A stretch of DNA of 64,000 nucleotides from Chryseobacterium phosphatilyticum. GTDB lineage: Bacteria; Bacteroidota; Bacteroidia; Flavobacteriales; Weeksellaceae. How positions within the stretch are numbered: position 1 is the stretch's first letter; each line of letters starts with the position of its first letter. Position numbers and translations under genes: made by a program. Of this stretch, positions 55,077 through 63,102 are shown in pieces. The notes under the pieces are model-generated. The model was not told the DNA's origin. It was given only the letters and a program-made list of their open reading frames with translations, and searched no databases. Location of the stretch: positions 744,001-808,000 of the forward strand of contig NZ_PPED02000001.1 in the NCBI RefSeq assembly GCF_002899825.2, written 5' to 3'.

Positions 55077-55616
55077 TTAATTTAATTGAAAATCTTTTTT
55101 AACTTGGTTAAGTTTAGTCTTCACAGATGCATCTACCTGCTGGTCACCTACTCTCAGAACATAACCTCCAAGAATTTCAGGTTTTACATTAACTGTAAGA
55201 TCAAAGTTTGAATCAGCATTTACAAGATTGGTAGATCTTAAAATCTGATCAAGGTTCTCTTTTGAAAGTGGAGTTGCTGTTGTAAGCGTAACTCTCTGTA
55301 CACCACTAAGGTCTTCAACTTTATTGATAAATTCCTGAGCAATATTTTTCAATTGGCTTTCACGTCCGTGCTTGATCACTAGTTTGATCAGGTTCTGAGA
55401 TGAAACAGAGAAACTTTTGAAAATTTCGTTTGCTACTTCTATTTTCTTTTTAGAATCGATATAAGGTGTAAGGAAAAACTTGTTTAAATCTACAGATTCA
55501 GACATTACCTTTACCACATCTTTCATTTCAGAAAATACAGTAGCTGTCTGACCTGATTCGTTTGTGAAATCAAGCAAACCTTGTGCGTATCTTTTAGCTA
55601 CTTTAGATGTAAGCAT
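55077..55616 (-). CDS. atpH: ATP synthase subunit delta
   Basis: Stator subunit linking F1 to subunit b, 179 residues. N-terminal [18 protein letters not shown] and C-terminal [34 protein letters not shown] (ILGGxxxRVGxxxxDxS) are diagnostic. It starts 2 bp after the atpF stop and is followed by atpA after 16 bp. Confidence 0.94.
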   Translation of the reverse strand: MLTSKVAKRYAQGLLDFTNESGQTATVFSEMKDVVKVMSESVDLNKFFLTPYIDSKKKIEVANEIFKSFSVSSQNLIKLVIKHGRESQLKNIAQEFINKVEDLSGVQRVTLTTATPLSKENLDQILRSTNLVNADSNFDLTVNVKPEILGGYVLRVGDQQVDASVKTKLNQVKKDFQLN

Positions 55617-55618
55617 TC

Positions 55619-56116
55619 TTAGTTAAGGTTAGATTTGTTTAAATAATTTTGAACTAATTCGTTTTGAGCTTCGCTGTTATCTAGTTTTTGTTTCAAGATA
55701 GACTCAGCAATGTTCACAGATAAAGTACCGATTTGAGTTTTGATGTCTGCCATTGCAGCATTTTTCTCAGCCTGGATGCTCTGCTTAGCAGCTTCAATCA
55801 ATTTGTCTCCTTCAGATTTAGCAGCATCTTTAGCTTCTCCTACGATTCTATCTTTAATTTCTCTAGCTTCTTTAAGGATAGCATCTCTTTCGATTTTAGC
55901 TTCACGAATGATTCTTTCGTTATCTTCCTTTAGAGTTTCCATCTCTTTTCTTGCTAATTTAGCTTGATTAAGAGCGTCAACAATAGAAGTTTCTCTGTCG
56001 TTGATAGAGTTTAAGATAGGTTTCCAAGCGAATTTACCTAACAGAAATAATAACGCTAGAAAAATAACAGACTGGATAATAAATAATCCTGATGAAAACT
56101 GATGAATTAATTCCAT
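55619..56116 (-). CDS. atpF: ATP synthase subunit b
   Basis: Membrane-anchored stator stalk, 165 residues. One N-terminal transmembrane helix (IIQSVIFLALLFLLGKFAWKPI, about residues 13-34), then the long charged helix NDRETSIVDALNQAKLARKEMETLKEDNERIIREAKIERDAILKEAREIKDRIVGEAK typical of b subunits. It follows atpE by 82 bp and precedes atpH by 2 bp. Confidence 0.94.
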   Translation of the reverse strand: MELIHQFSSGLFIIQSVIFLALLFLLGKFAWKPILNSINDRETSIVDALNQAKLARKEMETLKEDNERIIREAKIERDAILKEAREIKDRIVGEAKDAAKSEGDKLIEAAKQSIQAEKNAAMADIKTQIGTLSVNIAESILKQKLDNSEAQNELVQNYLNKSNLN

Positions 56117-56198
56117 TATATAAATGTATAAATAATTATTACTTTTTTAAATAATCATTACCTGCAACCAACCGTTGCAGATAATGATTTGATTTTAA

Positions 56199-56393
56199 TT
56201 AGTTTACTGCGAATAGAGCAGCAAACGCAACACCTTCTACAAGTGCAGCAGCGATAAGCATAGCTGTTTGGATTTTTCCAGATTGTTCAGGTTGTCTAGC
56301 GATAGCTTCAAGAGCAGCAGCTCCGATTTTACCAAGACCGATACCTACACCTAGTACTACGATACCAGCACCTACAATTTTAGGGATTTCCAT
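56199..56393 (-). CDS. atpE: ATP synthase subunit c
   Basis: Rotor-ring proteolipid, 64 residues, two helices joined by the conserved loop ARQPE (32-36). The ion-binding carboxylate is Glu53 in AALVEGVAFAALF. It is followed by Gly rather than Ser/Thr and helix 1 lacks the Gln seen in sodium-type rings, so a proton-coupled ring is favoured. It lies 47 bp after atpB, as expected. Confidence 0.94.
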   Translation of the reverse strand: MEIPKIVGAGIVVLGVGIGLGKIGAAALEAIARQPEQSGKIQTAMLIAAALVEGVAFAALFAVN

Positions 56394-56440
56394 AATATAT
56401 AATTTTAAAAAATTTGTTTTACTTTAATTTTAACTTTCAA

Positions 56441-57538
56441 TTAGTGAGCAGCGTGGTGTTCGTGCTCGTGCTCCTGCACTGCCATTCCGATAAACAAAGC
56501 TGACAACATCGTGAAGATATACGCCTGAAGGAATGCTACTAATACTTCCAATAAATAGATTACCAATGTCAAGAACGGGAATGCAACACCTGCTGCAAAA
56601 TTCTTAAATACATAGATCAATCCGATCAAACTCATTACTACGATGTGACCTGCAGTCATGTTTGCAAAAAGTCGGATCATCAATGCAAATGGCTTAGTGA
56701 TTGTTCCCAACAATTCGATAGGAAGCATAATCAACTTCATTGGCACAGGTACTCCCGGCATCCAGAAGATGTGTTTCCAATAATCTTTATTAGCAGAGAA
56801 TGTAGTAATCAGGTAAGTAAGGATAGCCAGGAAGAATGTCATTGTAATATTACCTGTAACATTGATTCCGAAAGGCATTAATCCTAAAACGTTCAGGAAT
56901 AAGATAAAGAAGAACACTGTTAATAAGTATCCCATAAATCTCTTATACTTATGACCAATATTCGGGATTGCTACTTCATCTCTTACAAAGATAATTAATG
57001 GTTCCAGGAATCTTGCTGCTCCGGTAGGAACTACAGACTTCTTATAAGACTTAGCCATTCCGCCAAACAACACCAACATGAAGATTGATACTAACAGAAT
57101 AATCAACACACTCTTTGTAATGGAAAGATCTAATGGTTTTTCGTTAGTTGGGTGACCATGATCATCAAGAGTTATGGTTCCAGCAGCATCAGTCTTATAG
57201 ATTTTTTCATGATGCAATACATAGAAAGCCCCATCTACTTCAGTTGGCTCACCATGCATAAAACCTTCCTTATTACTCATGAAAGAATGGAAACCATTAT
57301 CATAAAAAATAACAGGCAAAGGGAATCCGATGTGATGACCTTCTTTATCAACCATCAATGTGAAATCATGAGCATCCAATAAGTGATGATCAATGAACTC
57401 TTTGTTTTCTTTACTTACTTTGTCTTTCTCTGAAAGCTCTTGAGCAGGAGCTGCTGCAGCACTATCTTCATTGTGCTGTGCAGACACTACGTTTAATACA
57501 AAAATACTGTAGAATAAAACTGCGAATTTCTTAAACAT
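56441..57538 (-). CDS. atpB: ATP synthase subunit a with N-terminal extension
   Basis: Membrane stator subunit of F0, 365 residues. A signal-like N-terminus (MFKKFAVLFYSIFVLNVVSAQ) and a 110-residue acidic/His-rich extension before the membrane part are usual in this phylum. The essential Arg lies in LMIRLFANMTAGHIVVM. The C-terminus ends in HEHEHHAAH. The start is taken as the ATG at 57538, downstream of a promoter-like TATTTTTG at 57560-57567. It heads atpBEFHAG. Confidence 0.93.
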   Translation of the reverse strand: MFKKFAVLFYSIFVLNVVSAQHNEDSAAAAPAQELSEKDKVSKENKEFIDHHLLDAHDFTLMVDKEGHHIGFPLPVIFYDNGFHSFMSNKEGFMHGEPTEVDGAFYVLHHEKIYKTDAAGTITLDDHGHPTNEKPLDLSITKSVLIILLVSIFMLVLFGGMAKSYKKSVVPTGAARFLEPLIIFVRDEVAIPNIGHKYKRFMGYLLTVFFFILFLNVLGLMPFGINVTGNITMTFFLAILTYLITTFSANKDYWKHIFWMPGVPVPMKLIMLPIELLGTITKPFALMIRLFANMTAGHIVVMSLIGLIYVFKNFAAGVAFPFLTLVIYLLEVLVAFLQAYIFTMLSALFIGMAVQEHEHEHHAAH

Positions 57539-57559
57539 TGATAGGTTTTTTTCGTTGTG

Positions 57560-57588
57560 CAAAAATATGATATTTTTTCTAGTTTCAA
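57560..57588 (-). promoter_or_regulatory. Promoter of the ATP synthase operon
   Basis: On the minus strand TATTTTTG (57560-57567) is the -7 element and TTG (57586-57588) lies 18 bp upstream. The start codon is 22 bases downstream of the -7 element, so the operon probably starts here. Confidence 0.6.
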
Positions 57589-57597
57589 TAAATAATT

Positions 57598-57969
57598 TTA
57601 CTGTTTTTTATCATGATTAATCAACCTGATCGCATAGTACGTAAGCAGCGTTGTCAGGACAAAATAAGGGATGATAAAATGAAATTTGTAGCCAGGGATT
57701 ACTTCGAAGTTCAATTTTTTCCTGATTAAGTACATTAAACCGAATTTTAAAAGGATTAAACCAATGACAGATAATCCTAAAAACTCCGGTGCTACCCTAT
57801 TGATCAAAATGATTAAAGTAATCATCATCATAAACATCACGCTTAAGAAAAGATAAAATTTGATTATAATTATTTCATCCAGATGAAAAACAAATTTCCA
57901 AAGGGAAAAATGAATAAGAAAGGTCAGGAAAAATAAGATGACAACCAGAATATTTGGATTAGATTTCAT
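57598..57969 (-). CDS. Small membrane protein upstream of atpB (DUF6168/AtpI-like)
   Basis: A 123-residue protein with four hydrophobic segments (ILVVILFFLTFLIHFSLWKF, FYLFLSVMFMMMITLIILIN, LGLSVIGLILLKFGLMYLI, FIIPYFVLTTLLTYYAI). A small four-helix protein just before atpB is usual in this group and may help assemble the c-ring as AtpI does elsewhere; this is inference from position. The family resembles DUF6168. A TATTTTTG element at 58023-58030 lies 54-61 bases upstream. Confidence 0.75.
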   Translation of the reverse strand: MKSNPNILVVILFFLTFLIHFSLWKFVFHLDEIIIIKFYLFLSVMFMMMITLIILINRVAPEFLGLSVIGLILLKFGLMYLIRKKLNFEVIPGYKFHFIIPYFVLTTLLTYYAIRLINHDKKQ

Positions 57970-58022
57970 TCAACGTTTATTTTTAACTCATGATATACCT
58001 CATGATCTATTTTAATTGATCG

Positions 58023-58030
58023 CAAAAATA
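58023..58030 (-). promoter_or_regulatory. Probable -7 element for the small membrane protein gene
   Basis: On the minus strand this reads TATTTTTG. A 6-bp inverted repeat (ATCGTA at 58041-58046, TACGAT at 58053-58058) lies just upstream and could be an operator. Confidence 0.4.
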
Positions 58031-58583
58031 GACTTTTTCTATCGTATTCTCGTACGATTTGATAATTATCATTTTTTCTATATATATAATATTATATACA
58101 CAATCTCTTTCCACATAAATAGATCTTAAAAAAATAAAAGATCCATTGCCTTTTTTAGATTCTTAAAAAAACCATACAAACACATCTTTTTCCCATTTAA
58201 AACAGATGTATCCGTAAAAATAACTCTAAAAATAAATATTTTTCAATTGCAAATTAAACAACTGTAAAACAGCATATTAAATCCATAATTAAAACATTTA
58301 ATGCATCAATATTTATAAATCTATAGTCTTAATTTATAAATATAGGAAGCCTTCATTTTCATTGTAGAAAGAAGCTCTGTAAGTTTGCTTAAACAAGAAC
58401 ACCACTTAAGGTTTCAGATTGATTCGGTGAAAGACTCAACATATTCTTTTTATAATCTACCTACATACTTTACTATAGACCTAGGCAATATATAGTGTCT
58501 GCTATTTGGACAGAATTAAATAGCTATCAAAAAAAATTCCTTGATATAAAAAAACGGAATCCTTTATTTAAAAAATTAACATT
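58031..58583. other. AT-rich spacer upstream of the RiPP precursor
   Basis: Over 550 bp of very AT-rich DNA with no coding frame that I accept. There is an inverted repeat at 58041-58058. I did not find a consensus TTTG/TAnnTTTG promoter directly upstream of the precursor; the nearest -7-like string is GCTATTTG at 58501-58508 with two mismatches. A TATAAT string lies at 58451-58456. The very high AT content suggests an insertion or a regulatory region. Confidence 0.5.
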
Positions 58584-58799
58584 ATGAAATTTAAATTCGA
58601 TTTGAAATCAGATCTAAAAAAAATGGAAAAGCACTCTGATTCATTAAAAGACAAATTCCTGAAACATGAAATGAGTAAAACAATTAAAGGAGGAGGAGGC
58701 CCTCGTGAGGATCCTTATGAAGAGTGGTCTAATAACTGGTCGAACCTGGGATGGCCTAATGCATGGTCAAACGGATGGAGAAATGGTATTGAGTGGTAG
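58584..58799 (+). CDS. RiPP precursor peptide with five W-x-N motifs
   Basis: A 71-residue peptide. The leader (residues 1-35) is amphipathic and Lys/Asp-rich (MKFKFDLKSDLKKMEKHSDS), ending at GGGG (36-39), which contains a double-glycine cleavage site. The core from about residue 40 contains five W-x-N motifs: W48-S-N50, W52-S-N54, W57-P-N59, W61-S-N63 and W65-R-N67. A final Trp is residue 71. The pattern matches the three-residue aromatic-x-x motifs crosslinked by cyclophane-forming radical SAM enzymes, and such an enzyme is encoded 64 bp downstream. This is an inference from sequence. Confidence 0.82.
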   Translation: MKFKFDLKSDLKKMEKHSDSLKDKFLKHEMSKTIKGGGGPREDPYEEWSNNWSNLGWPNAWSNGWRNGIEW

Positions 58800-58819
58800 A
58801 AACTAAAAGCATCAATTTT

Positions 58820-58841
58820 GGGTCTGTTAAAAAACAGACCC
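58820..58841 (+). promoter_or_regulatory. Hairpin between precursor and maturase genes
   Basis: GGGTCTGTT (58820-58828) pairs perfectly with AACAGACCC (58833-58841), loop AAAA. It starts 20 bases after the precursor stop. There is no U-run after it, so it is more likely a partial terminator or mRNA-stabilising stem that makes more precursor than enzyme. Confidence 0.7.
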
Positions 58842-58863
58842 ATTTAAATTAGAAAAAATAGAA

Positions 58864-60120
58864 ATGGAAGTAAAAATTGTTGTATTAAAAATTGCGAGCA
58901 GGTGCAATTTGAATTGCTCATACTGCTATATGTATAATTTAGGTGATAAAACTTATAAAAATCAGCCTAAACTAATGAGCAAAGAAACAATTGAGAATAT
59001 TTACAGTAGAATTATCGAACATTGTGAAGAACACACTATTAAAAACTTCAGTATTATTCTACATGGCGGAGAACCATTATTAGCCGGGCAAAAATACATA
59101 GAAGACTTTGTAAATACAGGCAAGAGAATGGCTGAAGGAAAAGTAAACTTCAGGTACAATCTTCAAACCAACGGGATCTTACTCAATGAAGACATCGTTA
59201 ATTCTCTGGAAAAATTAAGAGTAGATATAGGAGTAAGCCTTGATGGTCCCAAAGAAGTAAACGACAAAAATAGATTTTATCACAATGGAAAGGGATCTTA
59301 TGACGACGTGGTAAAAGGCATCAATGTTCTACTTAATAATAAATCTTATAAAGAACGTACGGGATTATTATCGGTAATGAATATCGACTCCGATCCTATT
59401 GAGTCCTATGAGCATATTAAAAGCCTGGATTTAAAGGGTGGTGATTATTTATTTCCTTATGGCACATACGACAATCCTCCTTTAGGAAAAGCCGGAAGTA
59501 CTGAAAATACATATTATGCAGACTGGCTGATCAAAATTTTCGATACATGGTATAACGAAAAGGAAGAAACAAGACCCTCTCTCCGGTTATTTGGAGATAT
59601 TACCACTTCCATATTAGGGAATGATCTTATGGCAGATTATCTCGGAAACAAAAACAATGAAGTCCTTGTTATTGAAACCGACGGCTCTATGGAAGCTGTA
59701 GATGGTTTGAAATCATGCGGAGATGGCTTCACCAAAACAGGTGCTAATGTAAGTTCATTTTCAATTAATCAAGCCTTAGACACTCCTTTGGCAAAGCTTT
59801 ACCATTATAGCCACAAACATTTATGCAAAAAATGCAGATCATGTCCTATAAATGAAACCTGTGGTGGTGGCGATTTGGCCAACAGATACTCTTCCCAAAA
59901 CGGATTTGATAATCCGTCTATTTATTGTTCAGATCTGGAAAAGCTGATCTCCCATATTCAAAACAGAATTATTGACAGATTGCCACAACAATTAGTAGAA
60001 GAAGCCAAAATAGAAAGATTAAGCCCTGAAAAAATTCAAAAAATCAGAAATCAAAATATTATTGAAGATGATACAGTTCATACAGACGAACTATTAAGTC
60101 ATTTTTATGCAAAAGCTTAG
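58864..60120 (+). CDS. Radical SAM/SPASM peptide maturase, probably cyclophane-forming
   Basis: A 418-residue enzyme. The radical SAM cluster motif is C14-NLN-C18-SY-C21 (CxxxCxxC). The SPASM region has Cys in GLKSCGDGF, then HLCKKCRSCPINETCGGGDL (CxxCxxCxxxxxC), then FDNPSIYC, for auxiliary iron-sulfur clusters. The CGGGDLANRYSSQNGFDNPSIYC segment is close to FxsB/XyeB/GrrM-type cyclophane synthases as I recall them. It probably crosslinks Trp to Asn in the precursor upstream. The substrate-binding N-terminal RRE typical of some families is not obvious. No transporter or protease is adjacent; ffh follows 83 bp later. Confidence 0.88.
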   Translation: MEVKIVVLKIASRCNLNCSYCYMYNLGDKTYKNQPKLMSKETIENIYSRIIEHCEEHTIKNFSIILHGGEPLLAGQKYIEDFVNTGKRMAEGKVNFRYNLQTNGILLNEDIVNSLEKLRVDIGVSLDGPKEVNDKNRFYHNGKGSYDDVVKGINVLLNNKSYKERTGLLSVMNIDSDPIESYEHIKSLDLKGGDYLFPYGTYDNPPLGKAGSTENTYYADWLIKIFDTWYNEKEETRPSLRLFGDITTSILGNDLMADYLGNKNNEVLVIETDGSMEAVDGLKSCGDGFTKTGANVSSFSINQALDTPLAKLYHYSHKHLCKKCRSCPINETCGGGDLANRYSSQNGFDNPSIYCSDLEKLISHIQNRIIDRLPQQLVEEAKIERLSPEKIQKIRNQNIIEDDTVHTDELLSHFYAKA

Positions 60121-60172
60121 CATTTATAAACATATATACCTTGCATAAATGAGAATTTTAAAATTAATTCCT

Positions 60173-60180
60173 TATTTTTG
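60173..60180 (+). promoter_or_regulatory. Probable -7 element of ffh
   Basis: TATTTTTG matches the -7 consensus, 24-31 bases before the ffh start codon. A -33 element at the right spacing was not clear. Confidence 0.45.
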
Positions 60181-60203
60181 CAAACCTATAATTTACAATA
60201 CAT

Positions 60204-61565
60204 ATGTTTAATAGTTTACAGGAAAAATTAGACAAGGCATTACATAATATTTCCGGACGTGGAAAAATTACAGAAATCAATGTAGCGGAAACCGTAAAGG
60301 AGATTCGTAGAGCATTGGTAGATGCCGACGTTAACTATAAAGTAGCCAAAGATCTTACCAAGAGAGTTCAAGATAAAGCATTAGGAGAAAATGTTCTGAC
60401 GTCCCTTACTCCGGGACAGTTGATGACCAAGATCGTCCATGATGAATTAGTTGATTTGATGGGAGGTTCCCAGGAAGGAATTAATCTTTCGGGGAAACCA
60501 ACAGTTATTCTTATTGCAGGTCTTCAAGGTTCCGGTAAGACAACTTTCTCTGGAAAGCTAGCCAATTATTTACAAACAAAAAGAAATAAAAAACCTTTAT
60601 TGGTAGCATGTGACGTTTACCGTCCTGCAGCAATTGACCAGTTAAAAGTATTAGGAGGACAGATTAATGTTCCGGTTTTTACTGAAGATGGTTCTACAAA
60701 TCCTTCTACTATTGCTGAAAATGCAATCAATTTTGCAAAAGCAAACAACCACGATGTTGTAATCGTGGATACTGCCGGTCGTTTGGCCATTGATGAGCAG
60801 ATGATGAACGAGATCAAATCTGTACATTATTTCATCAAACCTCAGGAAACCCTATTCGTAGTAGATTCCATGACGGGTCAGGATGCCGTGAATACCGCCA
60901 AAGCATTCAACGATGCCTTGAATTTCGACGGAGTTGTTTTAACCAAATTAGATGGTGATACAAGAGGAGGTGCCGCATTAACCATTCGCTCTGTAGTTGA
61001 AAAACCCATCAAATTTATCTCTACAGGAGAGAAAATGGAAGCTTTGGATCTTTTCTACCCGGAAAGAATGGCAGACAGAATCCTGGGAATGGGAGACGTT
61101 GTTTCCCTAGTAGAAAGAGCTCAGGAGCAATTTGACGAGGAAGAAGCGAAAAAACTTCACAAAAAAATCGCTAAAAACGAATTTGGTTTTGATGACTTCT
61201 TGAAGCAAATCAACCAGATCAAGAAGATGGGTAATATGAAGGACCTGATGGGAATGATTCCAGGAGTTGGAAAAGCCATTAAAGATGTAGAAATCAGTGA
61301 TGATGCTTTTAAACACATTGAAGCGATTATTTACTCTATGACTCCTGAAGAAAGAAGAAGACCTTCTATCATCAACACGCAAAGAAAAAACAGAATTGCA
61401 AAAGGTGCCGGAAGAAAGATTGAAGATATCAACCAATTGATGAAGCAATTTGATCAAATGGGTAAAATGATGAAGATGATGCAGGGCCCTCAAGGAAAGC
61501 AAATGATGCAGATGATGAGCAAAATGCCGAATATGCCTGGAATGGGTGGAATGTTCGGAAAATAA
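60204..61565 (+). CDS. ffh: Signal recognition particle protein Ffh
   Basis: SRP54 GTPase that binds the SRP RNA encoded at 482-578 and targets ribosomes to the membrane, 453 residues. N domain, then P-loop GLQGSGKTTFSGKL (about residues 107-120), DTAGRLAIDEQMM, and TKLDGDTRGGAAL. The methionine-rich M domain (MGKMMKMMQGPQGKQMMQMM, then PNMPGMGGMFGK) ends the protein. It is a single gene with a strong hairpin after it, shared with the convergent outer-membrane protein gene. Confidence 0.97.
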   Translation: MFNSLQEKLDKALHNISGRGKITEINVAETVKEIRRALVDADVNYKVAKDLTKRVQDKALGENVLTSLTPGQLMTKIVHDELVDLMGGSQEGINLSGKPTVILIAGLQGSGKTTFSGKLANYLQTKRNKKPLLVACDVYRPAAIDQLKVLGGQINVPVFTEDGSTNPSTIAENAINFAKANNHDVVIVDTAGRLAIDEQMMNEIKSVHYFIKPQETLFVVDSMTGQDAVNTAKAFNDALNFDGVVLTKLDGDTRGGAALTIRSVVEKPIKFISTGEKMEALDLFYPERMADRILGMGDVVSLVERAQEQFDEEEAKKLHKKIAKNEFGFDDFLKQINQIKKMGNMKDLMGMIPGVGKAIKDVEISDDAFKHIEAIIYSMTPEERRRPSIINTQRKNRIAKGAGRKIEDINQLMKQFDQMGKMMKMMQGPQGKQMMQMMSKMPNMPGMGGMFGK

Positions 61566-61584
61566 TATAAATCGAATCATTGAT

Positions 61585-61620
61585 AAAAAAAACTCTCAGA
61601 ATTTCTTCTGAGAGTTTTTT
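61585..61620. terminator. Bidirectional terminator between ffh and an outer-membrane protein gene
   Basis: Stem AAAAACTCTCAGAA (61588-61601) with its complement (61606-61619), loop TTTC, with A and T runs on either side. It serves both ffh and the minus-strand gene ending at 61640. Confidence 0.9.
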
Positions 61621-61639
61621 ATTATATATCTGCGTGTAT

Positions 61640-62299
61640 TTACTTAAACTTATACCCCACTCCAAGCTGGAAGAAATTCATTTTCATCTTCTCACCATCT
61701 ACAGGATTTTTAATCATATTTGTAAGTCCGAAACTATAACGGGCGTCTACAAATAATCCTTTATAAACATTATAATCAGCCCCTAAGAACAAACCAAAAT
61801 CAGTAGATTTTAAAGAATTATTCAAATACCTTTCCACAAGTTTTTCTCCTTCTCTCACTGCATTAGGATCTACCATACCATTCATACCGCTCATCTCGAA
61901 CTTCACTTTATTATTGGTTTTAAAGCTCACATAAGGACCTGCATATACTCCCAACTCAGGAGTTACATAATATCTGGCAGAAATTGGGATAACAATCCTG
62001 TTAAGGTTTAGCTTTTCCGTCACCGTAATCCCAGGCAATGAAATTTCTGCTTTTCCACCTAGATTTGCATATTCAACCTCTCCCTGAATGGCAAATTTGT
62101 TGTTAAATTTATGCTCTACCAAAGCTCCAACATAGAATCCTGATTTTGATTTAAAACTTCCCTCTACTCCACCAAACTCAATATCATTTTCGTTAGGGTT
62201 TAGTTTTGACAAAGCGTATCCTGCCTTTACTCCAAAAGTAGTTTGCGCATTTAAGCCCATAAATAAGGCGATGGCAGATGCCAGTAAGATTTTTTTCAT
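61640..62299 (-). CDS. Outer-membrane beta-barrel protein
   Basis: A 219-residue predicted outer-membrane protein with signal MKKILLASAIALFMGLNAQ. The mature part alternates hydrophobic residues, typical of a small porin-like barrel. The first strands are TTFGVKAGYALSKLNPNEN and GFYVGALVEHKFNNKFAIQGEVEYANLGG, and the terminal strand is MNFFQLGVGYKFK ending in aromatic-x-Lys-type, as in OmpA/OMP families. Function is unknown. It is monocistronic, sharing its terminator with ffh. Confidence 0.85.
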   Translation of the reverse strand: MKKILLASAIALFMGLNAQTTFGVKAGYALSKLNPNENDIEFGGVEGSFKSKSGFYVGALVEHKFNNKFAIQGEVEYANLGGKAEISLPGITVTEKLNLNRIVIPISARYYVTPELGVYAGPYVSFKTNNKVKFEMSGMNGMVDPNAVREGEKLVERYLNNSLKSTDFGLFLGADYNVYKGLFVDARYSFGLTNMIKNPVDGEKMKMNFFQLGVGYKFK

Positions 62300-62398
62300 G
62301 GTTACCTATATTTAAGATGATCTTTTTACCATCTGTTTATAATAATTACTTTGTTAGTATATATTTTACTTCAAAAGTTACAAGATTAATTTTGGACA

Positions 62399-62434
62399 AA
62401 AATAAAACCCTAAGAAAATCTCAGGGTTTTATTT
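62399..62434 (-). terminator. Terminator after the second outer-membrane protein gene
   Basis: Arms AAATAAAACCCT and AGGGTTTTATTT with short mismatched centre, followed by an A/T-rich run on the minus strand. Confidence 0.8.
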
Positions 62435-62451
62435 GCTATATGCTTTGTTTA

Positions 62452-63102
62452 TTATTTACCAAATACATATTTAACTCCGAAAGTTACTGAAGTTAAGTTT
62501 AAACCGAATTTGTAATCGTTTACTCTCTTAGCTCCGTCAACATTTTCTTTAGAAGTATTGTATCCGAATTCACCGATAGTAGCTTCGATAGTCCAGTTTT
62601 TGTTTAAGAAATAATCTAAACCTGGCTTAACGTTAACACCGATTGAAGTGTAGTTGTTTTTAGTAGAAGAAGATGTTGTAGCAGTGTTTCCTCCGATTGT
62701 AGTCGTAGTAGTTCCTTCAACTTTATTCTGACCAAACTCCATTGGCACTTCTAACTGACCAAAGATGTATAATTTGTCAGCTAAAGTCCAGTATTTTCTT
62801 ACGAATGGAGCAACAACAAATGCAGATTTAGTTTTTTCAGCATCAAATACAGTTGTAGTTGTGCTTGTAGTTTCAGTATTTTTTTTAGTTTTATAACCAA
62901 CACCTAAACCTACTGCTAAGTTTGTATCTACAAAATATCCTACAGTTGGAAGAACTTTAAAGTTTTCAACTTTAGTATTATCGTTGTTATCTTCTGTTTG
63001 AGAATAACCTACTTGTCCTGATAAATATGTAGTTCCTTTAGCAATCTGAGCGTTTGATAAACCAAAAAGTGCAACAGCACCCGCTAATAATATTTTTTTC
63101 AT
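62452..63102 (-). CDS. Outer-membrane beta-barrel protein
   Basis: A 216-residue predicted outer-membrane barrel, signal MKKILLAGAVALFGLSNAQ. Strands such as GTTYLSGQVGYSQTEDN, NLAVGLGVGYKTKKNTETTSTTTT, FVVAPFVRKYWTLADKLYIFGQLEVPMEF and the terminal LTSVTFGVKYVFGK fit the OMP_b-brl family. Two Thr-rich stretches (about residues 76-88 and 135-148) are exposed loops and could vary between strains. The -7 candidate TAAATTTG (63131-63138, minus strand) lies 29-36 bases upstream. Confidence 0.85.
   Translation of the reverse strand: MKKILLAGAVALFGLSNAQIAKGTTYLSGQVGYSQTEDNNDNTKVENFKVLPTVGYFVDTNLAVGLGVGYKTKKNTETTSTTTTVFDAEKTKSAFVVAPFVRKYWTLADKLYIFGQLEVPMEFGQNKVEGTTTTTIGGNTATTSSSTKNNYTSIGVNVKPGLDYFLNKNWTIEATIGEFGYNTSKENVDGAKRVNDYKFGLNLTSVTFGVKYVFGK

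Noticed and set aside
58041..58058. Inverted repeat ATCGTA-N6-TACGAT as an operator
   Set aside because: It is short and may be chance in AT-rich DNA. Kept only as a note within the promoter entry.
61107..61580. 157-residue minus-strand open frame
   Set aside because: It lies antisense to ffh, His/Leu/Phe-rich from the Met-rich domain codons. ffh is certain.
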